Below, one piece after another: positions 31,680 through 38,573 of a stretch of DNA of 64,000 nucleotides. A program made the translations under genes and the position numbers. The notes beneath the pieces are model-generated. The model was not told the DNA's origin. It made no database searches and worked only from the letters and a program-made list of their open reading frames with translations. Where the stretch lies: positions 117,986 to 181,985 of the forward strand of contig JAGFNW010000021.1 in assembly GCA_017592665.1 (NCBI GenBank), written 5' to 3'. Position 1 is the first letter of the stretch. Each line of letters begins with the position of its first letter. This DNA comes from Streptosporangiaceae bacterium NEAU-GS5. Lineage in GTDB: Bacteria; Actinomycetota; Actinomycetes; Streptosporangiales; Streptosporangiaceae.

Positions 31680-32264
31680 ATGACCTACGCCCCGTCGGCG
31701 CTCGATGTCGCGACGGTCGTCGCACAGGTGCGCACCCGGCTGGTCGCCTTCGTCGCCCGGCGCATCGACCGGCCCGACGACGCCGAGGACATCGTGCAGG
31801 ACGTGTTGATGCGCATCGGCCGCAGCGCGGAAACATTGCGCGACATCGAGCGGCTGGAGGCGTGGGTCTACCAGATCACCCGGAATGCGATCATCGACTA
31901 CCAGCGCAAGGCCACCCGGACCGGACGGGCGTACGCTCAGGTTGCCTTCGATCGCAGCTTGGACGATGGCGCAACAGATCCCGGGGAGCTGGCGGTGATG
32001 GCCGGGTGCCTGGCGCCGATGCTGGGCCAACTGTCGGATCGTGACCGTCGGGCAATCGATCTGGTCGACTACGACGGCCTGACCCAGACCGAGGCCGCCC
32101 AACGGCTCGGCCTGTCGGTGCCGGGGATGAAGTCACGGATCCAGCGCGCCCGTGCCCGGTTGCGCACGCTTCTGCTGGCATGCTGCCAGGTCTCCGTGGA
32201 TGTACGCGGCGACGTGTCCGACGTGCACGCGGCGGGCCCCTGCCCGTGCTCCTGCGACGGGTGA
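31680..32264 (+). CDS. SigZ-like ECF sigma factor with cysteine tail
   Basis: The ATG at 31680 follows AAGGAGA. The 194-residue protein has region 2 (RRIDRPDDAEDIVQDVLMRIGRS and RLEAWVYQITRNAIIDYQR) and region 4 (LGQLSDRDRRAIDLVDYDGLTQTEAAQRLGLSVPGMKSRIQRARARLRTLLLACC). It resembles SigZ proteins. After region 4 is a tail with six cysteines: ACCQVSVD.. and GPCPCSCDG. No anti-sigma gene is adjacent; instead the gene follows the cysteine-rich peptide. The tail could bind As(III) or zinc and switch the factor. That is inference; related SigZ proteins do share a CCxV...GPCPC-type end. Confidence 0.85.
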   Translation: MTYAPSALDVATVVAQVRTRLVAFVARRIDRPDDAEDIVQDVLMRIGRSAETLRDIERLEAWVYQITRNAIIDYQRKATRTGRAYAQVAFDRSLDDGATDPGELAVMAGCLAPMLGQLSDRDRRAIDLVDYDGLTQTEAAQRLGLSVPGMKSRIQRARARLRTLLLACCQVSVDVRGDVSDVHAAGPCPCSCDG

Positions 32265-32349
32265 CGTGTCGCGCTCCTCGCCGCAGAGAGCAGCGGGCAG
32301 TCGGCAGAGATCGCTCAGCGTCCGGCCGATCCAGGGAGGCCGGCGCGGT

Positions 32350-32512
32350 GGTGCGCAGCCACGCGGGCGGCAAGGGGGGCCGCATGCGATCTACCGCCGC
32401 CTTCGCGCCTTGCAAACGATGGTCTGCCACAAGTCATCGATGAGGCTGAGCGACGGACCTCCTGGGCGTACTACCGGTTCATCCAGGAGATAGTCGCCGA
32501 ACGCTGGAGGTC
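32350..32512 (+). pseudogene. arsR: decayed arsR copy
   Basis: Pieces of this stretch follow the arsR gene at 29359 in order: AGCCACGCGGGCGGCAAG (SHAGGE), TACCGCCGCCTTCGCGCC (TAAFA), ACGATGGTCTGCCACAAG (TISHHLK) and CTCCTGGGCGTACTACCGG (SWVYYR). The frame is broken several times and the 5' part is missing. The rest of 32265-32598 shows no other gene. Confidence 0.65.
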
Positions 32513-32598
32513 TCCAGGGAGGTGTCCAAGCAGCCCCACCTGTCCGCAAGATGTTCACCTCCAAGCCATCCACTGCACTAGATAGGTCACATACATTT

Positions 32599-32618
32599 GA
32601 GTCAATGAATGCTGACTC
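32599..32618. promoter_or_regulatory. inverted repeat over the start of the arsR-arsC fusion gene
   Basis: GAGTCA-ATGAATGC-TGACTC is a perfect inverted repeat that includes the ATG at 32605. TAGATAG at 32579-32585 lies 20 bp upstream. No ribosome site precedes the ATG, so the transcript is probably leaderless and the repeat an operator for autoregulation. Confidence 0.5.
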
Positions 32619-33300
32619 GATTGAATGGCGTGCGCGGGTCCATGCGGCGCTGGGCGATCCGGTGCGACTGGCGATCGTGGACCGGCTGACCCTGGGTGAC
32701 GCCTCGCCCGGAGAGATCGGCCACGACCTCGGCCTGCCCACCAACCTCATGGCCCACCACGTGAAGATCCTCCAGGACGTCGGCCTCATCGATCGGCGCC
32801 GGTCGGAGGCCGATCGACGGCGCACTTATCTGCGGCTGCTTCCCACGACCTTGGACCGGCTGCTGCCGATGCCACTGCGGCACGCTCCGCGTGTGGTGTT
32901 CGTGTGCACGCACAACTCCGCGCGCTCGCAGCTCGCGGCCGCGCTGTGGACAAGCACGAGCAGCGTTCCCGCCGCCTGCGCAGGAACACGTCCGGCGGCA
33001 CGCGTCCACCCCCGCGCCGTCGCCGTCGCCCGTCGCCATGGCCTGCACATCGACCATTCCCAGACCACGCGCCTGGACCAGGTGCTCCGCCCCGACGACC
33101 TGGTCGTGGCGGTCTGCGATTCAGCGCATGAAGACATGGATGCGCGTGAGCGGCTGCACTGGTCGGTCCCCGACCCCGTGCCGGTCGACACCGACGACGC
33201 CTTCGAAAGCGCCTACGCCGACATCTCCGGCCGGATCGACCGGCTCGCCCTCGCCATCCAACCCACCATCCAGCCGGCCACCGACGCCGCCCAGGAGTGA
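32605..33300 (+). CDS. ArsR-ArsC fusion (ArsR domain plus low-MW phosphatase domain)
   Basis: The 231-residue protein has an ArsR winged helix at 8-85 (HAALGDPVRLAIVDRLTLGDASPGEIGHDLGLPTNLMAHHVKILQDVGLIDRRRSEADRRRTYLRL) followed by a phosphatase-fold domain from about 95: PRVVFVCTHNSARSQLAAALW with the catalytic Cys-x5-Arg loop. The ArsR part lacks the CVC site. Later cysteines are few (VPAACAGT, VVAVCDSAHED). Fusions of these two domains are known in actinobacteria; whether the enzyme part reduces arsenate or senses it is not settled. The next gene is another arsC, 2 bp after the stop. Confidence 0.88.
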   Translation: MNADSIEWRARVHAALGDPVRLAIVDRLTLGDASPGEIGHDLGLPTNLMAHHVKILQDVGLIDRRRSEADRRRTYLRLLPTTLDRLLPMPLRHAPRVVFVCTHNSARSQLAAALWTSTSSVPAACAGTRPAARVHPRAVAVARRHGLHIDHSQTTRLDQVLRPDDLVVAVCDSAHEDMDARERLHWSVPDPVPVDTDDAFESAYADISGRIDRLALAIQPTIQPATDAAQE

Positions 33301-33302
33301 CC

Positions 33303-33956
33303 ATGCCGCAGACCTACCGTCGTGAGGATCTGACCATCGACCAGCAGCACGCCCTGCTGACCGCCGCCCGCCGGCTGGCCGACGATTTCACCGGCACCTT
33401 CGGCACCGAGACCATCGAGCGGTTCCTGCACACCAGCTACGACCAGTTCGCCATCAAGAGCAAGATCGTCAACTATCTTCCGCTGCTGGCCGAGCGGTTC
33501 GCCCGCCAACGGCTCGTCGCTCTGGCCCGCGTCGAGGGAGCGTCCGACGACGGTCGCCCCATCGTGCTGTTCCTGTGCGTGCACAACGCCGGCCGCTCCC
33601 AGATGGCCATGGGCTTCTTCCAGCACCTGGCCGGGGACAATGCGCTTGCCTGGTCCGGCGGTTCGGAGTTCGCCGAGCAGATCAATCCAGCGGCCGTCGC
33701 ATCGATGGCCGAGCGCGGCATCGACATCTCCCAGGAATTCCCGAAGCCATGGACCGAGGAGATCGTCCGCGCCGCCGACGTCGTCGTCACCATGGGCTGC
33801 GGCGACGCCTGCCCCGTCTTCCCCGGCAAGCGCTACCTGGACTGGGAGCTCGACGACCCGGCCGGGCTGTCCGCAGACGATGTCCGCCCGATCCGCGACG
33901 AGACCGAACGCCGCGTCCGCGCGCTACTCGGCGACCTCAACGTCACCACCGCCTGA
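33303..33956 (+). CDS. arsC: arsenate-mycothiol transferase-type ArsC with N-terminal helical domain
   Basis: The ATG at 33303 has AGGAG upstream. The 217-residue protein has an N-terminal helical domain of about 80 residues (LLTAARRLADDFTGTFGTETIERFLHTSYDQFAIKSKIVNYLPLLAERFARQRL) typical of corynebacterial and other actinobacterial ArsC, then the catalytic loop FLCVHNAGRSQMAMGF, and MGCGDACPVFPGKRYLDWELDDPAG. Family members couple arsenate to mycothiol before reduction by mycoredoxin. It is coupled to the ArsR-ArsC fusion and convergent with the next arsR. Confidence 0.9.
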   Translation: MPQTYRREDLTIDQQHALLTAARRLADDFTGTFGTETIERFLHTSYDQFAIKSKIVNYLPLLAERFARQRLVALARVEGASDDGRPIVLFLCVHNAGRSQMAMGFFQHLAGDNALAWSGGSEFAEQINPAAVASMAERGIDISQEFPKPWTEEIVRAADVVVTMGCGDACPVFPGKRYLDWELDDPAGLSADDVRPIRDETERRVRALLGDLNVTTA

Positions 33957-33984
33957 CCACGCCGAGGCTGGAGGAGAACCTGGC

Positions 33985-34362
33985 TCACACCCTGGTGAGC
34001 TCCAGGTCGACCGGCTGCACTGTCGCATCGTGAGCCATGGGGGTGAACAGGGCTCCGAGCTTGTTCACCACGTCGGGGATGATCCAGTAGTAGACCCAGG
34101 TGCCGCGGCGTTCGCTGCCGATGAGCCCGGCCGTACGGAGCACTTTGAGGTGATGGGAGATCGTGGGGGCGGTCAGGTCGAAGGCGTCGGTCAGATCGCA
34201 CACGCACGTCTCGCCGCCCGCGTGTGAGCCGATCATCGACAGCAGCCGCAGCCGCACCGGATCGGCGACCGCCTTGAGCAGCACCGCGAGCTCGGCCGCC
34301 TCGGACTCCGACAGCGGCGCGCGGGCGATCGGCGCGCAGCACTGGGCGCTGGCGGTGGTCAT
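33985..34362 (-). CDS. arsR: ArsR-type repressor with CVC site
   Basis: The 125-residue protein has AVADPVRLRLLSMIGSHAGGETCVCDLTDAFDLTAPTISHHLKVLRTAGLIGSERRGTWVYYWI. The CVCDL site for As(III) is present, and a further pair (SAQCCAPIA) lies at residues 6-11. It resembles the repressor at 29359 closely, including the SHAGGE segment. It is the last gene of the operon flavoprotein-86aa-MFS-arsR, separated from the MFS gene by 31 bp that contain an operator-like repeat, so it may also have its own promoter. Confidence 0.92.
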   Translation of the reverse strand: MTTASAQCCAPIARAPLSESEAAELAVLLKAVADPVRLRLLSMIGSHAGGETCVCDLTDAFDLTAPTISHHLKVLRTAGLIGSERRGTWVYYWIIPDVVNKLGALFTPMAHDATVQPVDLELTRV

Positions 34363-34376
34363 GACCGACTCCCTAC

Positions 34377-34392
34377 TTCGACATTCATCGAA
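34377..34392. promoter_or_regulatory. arsR: inverted repeat before arsR
   Basis: TTCGA-CATTCA-TCGAA is symmetrical and lies 15 bp upstream of the arsR ATG, in the gap after the MFS gene. CATTCATCGAAA is shared with the promoter of the arsR at 26836-27171. It probably allows separate, arsenite-dependent expression of this arsR. Confidence 0.5.
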
Positions 34393-34393
34393 A

Positions 34394-35623
34394 TTATAGG
34401 CGATGGTAAGCGAGCAGGGCCAATGCCGCGATCACCGAGGCCGCGGCCACCAGGCCCATCACCCAGCCGTATCCGGCCGTCTGCGCCAATGCCACCGCCC
34501 CCAGCGGCGCCAGAGCCTTGTCGGCGACGGAGAAGATCGCGATCCGGCCGGACAGCGTGGCGTAGGCGATCGTGCCGTACCGCTCGGTCAGCAAGTGCGG
34601 CAGTGTGATCGACGCGATCCCGAAGCCGAGCCCGAACAGCAGCACACAGCCGACCGCTCCGGCCGTCGTATGCCCGGCCACCGGCAGCAGCACAGCCGCG
34701 ACGGCCTGCAGGGCGAACACGACAGCGGCCACGACGGCCGCGGAGATACGCCGCTGCAGCCCGGTGGTGATCACTCGCCCGGTCACCGACAGGACGCCGA
34801 GCACTCCGGCGACCGTGGCCGCGACCACCGGCGGATGCCCGAGATGGATCAGGTAGGACACCAGGACGACGGCCATCACCGAGACCGCGCCGCCATTGGC
34901 CGTGAACGCGGCCACCAGCAGCCAGAACGGCCGCCGCCGCACTGCCGCTCTGGCGACCGCCGCACGCTCATCACCGGCGATGGACCCGTCTTCGCTGCGG
35001 CTATGCCGCCGCAGGACTGTCAGGTGCAGTGGTATGGCGGTCGCACCGTAGATGAGGGCGAGAATCTGTACGGCGGTGCGCCAGCCGTACCGGTCGACCA
35101 GAAGTCCGGTCAGCGGGAGAAAGATCGAGGAGGCGAACCCGGCCGCCACGGTCACCGCGAGCAGCGCGTTGGTCCGGCTCGTCCCGGTGAACCAGCTGAC
35201 CACGACGGCGAAGGCGGGTTCGTACAAGACCATCGCGCAGGCGACGCCGAGCGCGGCGAACACCGCGTACAACTGGCCCACGTTCTCCACCCGCGACCAG
35301 GCCAGCGCGGCCACCGTGCCGATAACCGAGCCGACGGTCATCAGGGCGCGTCCACCGCGTCCGTCCAGCCATCGGCCGACCAGCGGCGCGCACACGGCGG
35401 CGATCAGCACCGACACCGTCAGGGCCGCGGTCACCTGTGCGCTGGAAGCGTGCAGGTCGCGGATCATCGGGGGCAAGATGACCGAGAAGGCGTAGTAGAG
35501 CACGCCGTATCCGATGGTCTGCGTAACGGCGAACACCGCGACGATCCACCGGCCCCGCCGGACAGCCGATCGACCGCCGCCCTCGGCTTCGAGCGCGGCG
35601 GCCGACACGGGTGAGCCGCTCAT
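34394..35623 (-). CDS. MFS transporter in the arsenic operon
   Basis: The 409-residue protein has twelve membrane segments and the MFS signature APLVGRWLDGRGGRALM between helices 2 and 3, with the monocarboxylate-porter-like opening GWIVAV-type RRGRWIVAVFAVTQTIGYGVLYYAFSVILPPM. Its start overlaps the stop of the 86-aa gene (4 bp). MFS pumps in ars operons include ArsK (As(III), Sb(III), methylarsenite) and ArsJ. ArsJ needs a linked GAPDH gene, which is absent, so an ArsK-like or new specificity is the better guess. It is the only dedicated pump in the island. Confidence 0.8.
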   Translation of the reverse strand: MSGSPVSAAALEAEGGGRSAVRRGRWIVAVFAVTQTIGYGVLYYAFSVILPPMIRDLHASSAQVTAALTVSVLIAAVCAPLVGRWLDGRGGRALMTVGSVIGTVAALAWSRVENVGQLYAVFAALGVACAMVLYEPAFAVVVSWFTGTSRTNALLAVTVAAGFASSIFLPLTGLLVDRYGWRTAVQILALIYGATAIPLHLTVLRRHSRSEDGSIAGDERAAVARAAVRRRPFWLLVAAFTANGGAVSVMAVVLVSYLIHLGHPPVVAATVAGVLGVLSVTGRVITTGLQRRISAAVVAAVVFALQAVAAVLLPVAGHTTAGAVGCVLLFGLGFGIASITLPHLLTERYGTIAYATLSGRIAIFSVADKALAPLGAVALAQTAGYGWVMGLVAAASVIAALALLAYHRL

Positions 35624-35880
35624 CGATCGCAGTCGATCAGCGCACGGCCGTTGGGCGTGGCCGTCCAGCCGTCACGAGTCTCGACGGCGAAACCCTGTGC
35701 CCACAGCCGCCAGGCCAGCGGACCGGCCGCCCGGGCGATCGCCGAAGCGAAACCCGGATTCGTGCTGGGCCGCCGGGCTGCGGCCAGATATCGCCCGAGC
35801 CGCTCGGCATCCAGCGGCTCGTGATGGCAGATGAGACGGAGCGCTTCTCGTTGCGCAGCAGTGGGATGGCCGTCGGACAT
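35620..35880 (-). CDS. 86-residue protein of unknown function, winged-helix-like
   Basis: The ATG at 35880 has GGGAGGG upstream. The sequence HPTAAQREALRLICHHEPLDAERLGRYLAA.. then AIARAAGPLAWRLWAQGFAVETRDGWTATPNGRALI looks like a small winged helix, with the wing in FAVETRDGWTATPNGRAL. It sits between the flavoprotein gene (17 bp) and the MFS gene (4-bp overlap), so it is surely part of this ars operon. It has a single pair of separated cysteines (Cys18, Cys84). No named family is recognised. Confidence 0.75.
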   Translation of the reverse strand: MSDGHPTAAQREALRLICHHEPLDAERLGRYLAAARRPSTNPGFASAIARAAGPLAWRLWAQGFAVETRDGWTATPNGRALIDCDR

Positions 35881-35897
35881 GACATGCCCTCCCGGCA

Positions 35898-37295
35898 TCA
35901 ACCGCAGCAGCCGGCGCCGTCGCCGGACGCTACCGAGACCAACGGCAGCGGGGTCGTGAGCAGGCCGCCACTGATCCCGGTGGCCAGACCCACCCGCTGC
36001 TCCTGGGCCTCGGCCAGACTCGAGGAGCACACCCCGGTCTCCGGGAGATCCAGCTGGACATCGCGAGCCGCCTCCCAATCGCCGGCCAAGGCGGCGACGA
36101 CCGAGCGCACCTGCTCGTAACCGGTCGCCATCAGGAACGTCGGGGCGCGGCCGTAGCTCTTCACTCCCACGGCGTAGTAGCCCGGTTCGGGATGGGCCAG
36201 TTCGTCCACCCCGTGCGGCGGCACGGTCCCGCAGGAGTGCTGGTTGGGGTCGATCAGCGGGGCCAGCGCGCGGGTGGAGCCAAGGATCGGATCCAGATCC
36301 AGGCGCAGCTCGGCGGCGACCGAATGGTCCGGACGGTAGCCGGTCGCGGCCACGATCCGGTCGGCCACCACCTGCTGCTCGTGGCCGGAAGGATCGCGGC
36401 TGACCACGGTCACTCCGTCAGGGCCAGGGATGACGGTGTGGGTGAAGAAACCGGTCAGCAGGCGGATCCGGCCCGACTCGACCAGAGCGTGCAGGCGCGA
36501 GCCGAGCGCACCGCGGGCCGGCAGGGCGTCGGCGGTGCCGCCGCCGTAGCTGCGGGTCGCGCTGCCGGCGCGGATGGCCCACGTGATCGGGGTGTCGTCG
36601 AGCCGGGCCAGGGCGAGCAGCGTCGTGGCCGCCGAATGGCCGGCGCCGACCACCAGGACCCGCTTGCCCGCGTACGTCTCCCGGCCTGCGCCCAGCACGT
36701 CAGGCAGGGCGTGGTCGACGTGAACGCTGTCCTCGCTGTGGGCGGGCAGGCCGTTGGCGCCCAGCACGTTCGGCGTCGCGTAGGTGCCCGAGGCGTCGAT
36801 GACCGCGCGTGCCAGGATTTCCTGGCCATCGGCGAGACGGATCAGGAACGGAACGCCCTCGCGGCCGTTGGTGCGCACCCGGTCGTAGCCGAGGCGGCTG
36901 ATCGCGGTGACCTTGGCATTGAGCCGTACGCGGGAACCGAGGAGCTTGGCCAGCGGGGCCAGGTAGTCGTCGATGAGCTCCGCGCCGGTGGGCAGCCAAT
37001 CGGAGTCGGGAGCCGTCCAGCCGTCGTCCTCCAGCAGCCGCCGGGCGGCGCCGTCGATGTTGTAGCGCCACGGGCTGAAGACGCGGACGTGCGCCCACTG
37101 CGCCACCGAAGCGGCGACCCGATCGCCTGCCTCCAGGACGACGACATCGAGGCCGCGCTCGACCAGATGCGCCCCCGCGGCCAGCCCGACCGGCCCGGCG
37201 CCGATCACCACCACCGGCAGATCCGCGACATCGGCCATGACGGGTCCGTCCTGCCCCAGTTCCACGATCCCGGTGCCGCAGCATCCACTGCTCAT
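35898..37295 (-). CDS. FAD/NAD(P)-binding monooxygenase-like protein, ArsO-like
   Basis: The ATG at 37295 follows GGGAG. The 465-residue protein has an FAD site LPVVVIGAGPVGLAAGAHL (26-44), a second dinucleotide site RVLVVGAGHSAATTLLAL (about 212-229) and IVAATGYRPD near 315, the layout of flavin monooxygenases (FMO/ArsO group). Both ends carry cysteine pairs: MSSGCCGTG and GDGAGCCG. ArsO genes occur in Streptomyces ars clusters with an unclear role; oxidation of trivalent organoarsenicals is one possibility. First gene of the operon ending with arsR. Confidence 0.85.
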   Translation of the reverse strand: MSSGCCGTGIVELGQDGPVMADVADLPVVVIGAGPVGLAAGAHLVERGLDVVVLEAGDRVAASVAQWAHVRVFSPWRYNIDGAARRLLEDDGWTAPDSDWLPTGAELIDDYLAPLAKLLGSRVRLNAKVTAISRLGYDRVRTNGREGVPFLIRLADGQEILARAVIDASGTYATPNVLGANGLPAHSEDSVHVDHALPDVLGAGRETYAGKRVLVVGAGHSAATTLLALARLDDTPITWAIRAGSATRSYGGGTADALPARGALGSRLHALVESGRIRLLTGFFTHTVIPGPDGVTVVSRDPSGHEQQVVADRIVAATGYRPDHSVAAELRLDLDPILGSTRALAPLIDPNQHSCGTVPPHGVDELAHPEPGYYAVGVKSYGRAPTFLMATGYEQVRSVVAALAGDWEAARDVQLDLPETGVCSSSLAEAQEQRVGLATGISGGLLTTPLPLVSVASGDGAGCCG

Positions 37296-37321
37296 GAAGT
37301 CGCTCCCTGATTAGAAGTCTG

Positions 37322-37355
37322 TCGAATCAGGCTCCATGATGCGACACTGATTCGA
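37322..37355. promoter_or_regulatory. long inverted repeat before the ArsO-like operon
   Basis: TCGAATCAG (37322-37330) and CTGATTCGA (37347-37355) are perfect 9-bp arms around 16 bp, in front of the flavoprotein gene. On the minus strand TTGACA (37360-37365) upstream of it is a good -35 box, placing the repeat over the promoter. CTATCTA at 37375-37381 is the inverse of the TAGATAG found upstream of other ars genes. Confidence 0.6.
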
Positions 37356-37382
37356 GGGATGTCAAATTAGGTATCTATCTAA

Positions 37383-38573
37383 TCAACTGTCGGCTGTCTC
37401 GGCCAGCCGGTTGGCGAGGTAGCGCTGTTCCGGCTCGGTCTGCGCGAGATCCAGCGCCCGGCGGTAGGCGTTGTGGGCCTCCTTGTCGCGGCCGGCGCGA
37501 CGAAGGAGCTCGGCGCGGGTGGAGTGGAAGTAGCGGTAGTGGCCGAGGTCGAGGCGGTCGAGAATGGCCAGGCCGGCTTCGGGCCCGTCGATCTCGGCCA
37601 CGGCGATGGCCCGGTTCATCTCGACGATCGACGAGCCGGTCTGCCGGGCGAGCGTCTCGTACAGCGCGGCGATCTGCTGCCAGTCGCGGGGCTTGTGCAG
37701 ATGGAGGTCGGCGATGGCCGCCTGGACCAGGTAGGGTCCGGTGCGCCCGCGTACGAGAGCCCGCTGCAGCAGCTCTCGGCCCTCGTCGATCTGCCGGCTG
37801 TCCCACAGGGCGCGGTCCTGGTCGTCGAGGGGGACGACCTGCCCGTCCCGCAGGCGGGCCGCTTTGCGTGCGTCGTGCAGCAACATCAGTGCCAGCAGCG
37901 CGAATACTTCAGGTTCGTCCGGCATGAGGTCGGCGAGTGCCCGGCCGAGGTGGATCGCCTGCGCGGCGAGGTCGACGCGGCCGCCGCCCCAGCCATGATT
38001 GAAGATCAGGTAGACCACGGACAGTACGGCCGCCAGCCGGTCGGGCAGCTGATGATCAGGCGGCACGGCGAACGGGATGCCGGCATCGCGGATCTTGTGT
38101 TTGGCCCGGGTCAGCCGCTTGCTCATGGTCTCGAACGGGACGAGGAACGCCAGCGCGATCTCGTCGGTGGACAGGCCGCCGAGGGTGCGCAGGGTGAGCG
38201 CGACCTGCGCCTCCAGGGCGAGTGCCGGGTGACAGCAGGCGAAGATCAGCTCTAGCCGCTCGTCCGGAATGGTGGCGGCGTCATCCATGAGTGCCTCCGG
38301 TGGCTGCGGCCCCGTCTCGAGGTCGCGGGCGAGCAGCTTCGTCTTGTCGGCGAGGACGCGCCGACGGCGTAGATGGTCGATGGCGCGGTTGCGTGCGGTC
38401 GTGATGAGCCAGCCCGTGGGGTTGGCCGGCTCACCGTCGCGCGCCCAGCGTTCGGCGGCGATGGCGAACGCCTCGGCGGCCGCGTCTTCGGCGAGTTCGA
38501 GGTCGCCGAGGATCCCGACCAGCGTGGCCAGCACCCGCCCCCACTGGTCGCGGAAGATGGCGTCAAGCGCCAC
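37383..38573 (-). CDS. ECF sigma factor, ECF42 group (C-terminal TPR/DUF6596)
   Basis: Translation starts at the GTG at 38573. The 396-residue protein has sigma region 2 (GDLELAEDAAAEAFAIAAERW, GWLITTARNRAIDHLRR), region 4 (LRTLGGLSTDEIALAFLVPFETMSKRLTRAKHKI) and then the long C-terminal extension of ECF42 factors (LPDRLAAVLSVVYLIFNHGW to YRRALDLAQTEPEQRYLANRL). ECF42 factors have no anti-sigma protein; they are linked with DGPF/YCII proteins, and such a gene precedes and overlaps this one by 11 bp. Confidence 0.9.
   Translation of the reverse strand: MALDAIFRDQWGRVLATLVGILGDLELAEDAAAEAFAIAAERWARDGEPANPTGWLITTARNRAIDHLRRRRVLADKTKLLARDLETGPQPPEALMDDAATIPDERLELIFACCHPALALEAQVALTLRTLGGLSTDEIALAFLVPFETMSKRLTRAKHKIRDAGIPFAVPPDHQLPDRLAAVLSVVYLIFNHGWGGGRVDLAAQAIHLGRALADLMPDEPEVFALLALMLLHDARKAARLRDGQVVPLDDQDRALWDSRQIDEGRELLQRALVRGRTGPYLVQAAIADLHLHKPRDWQQIAALYETLARQTGSSIVEMNRAIAVAEIDGPEAGLAILDRLDLGHYRYFHSTRAELLRRAGRDKEAHNAYRRALDLAQTEPEQRYLANRLAETADS

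Noticed and set aside
34403..35614. A 403-codon plus-strand frame antisense to the MFS gene
   Set aside because: Product is rich in Gln, His, Arg and Gly with no domain; the minus strand encodes twelve membrane segments with the MFS signature.
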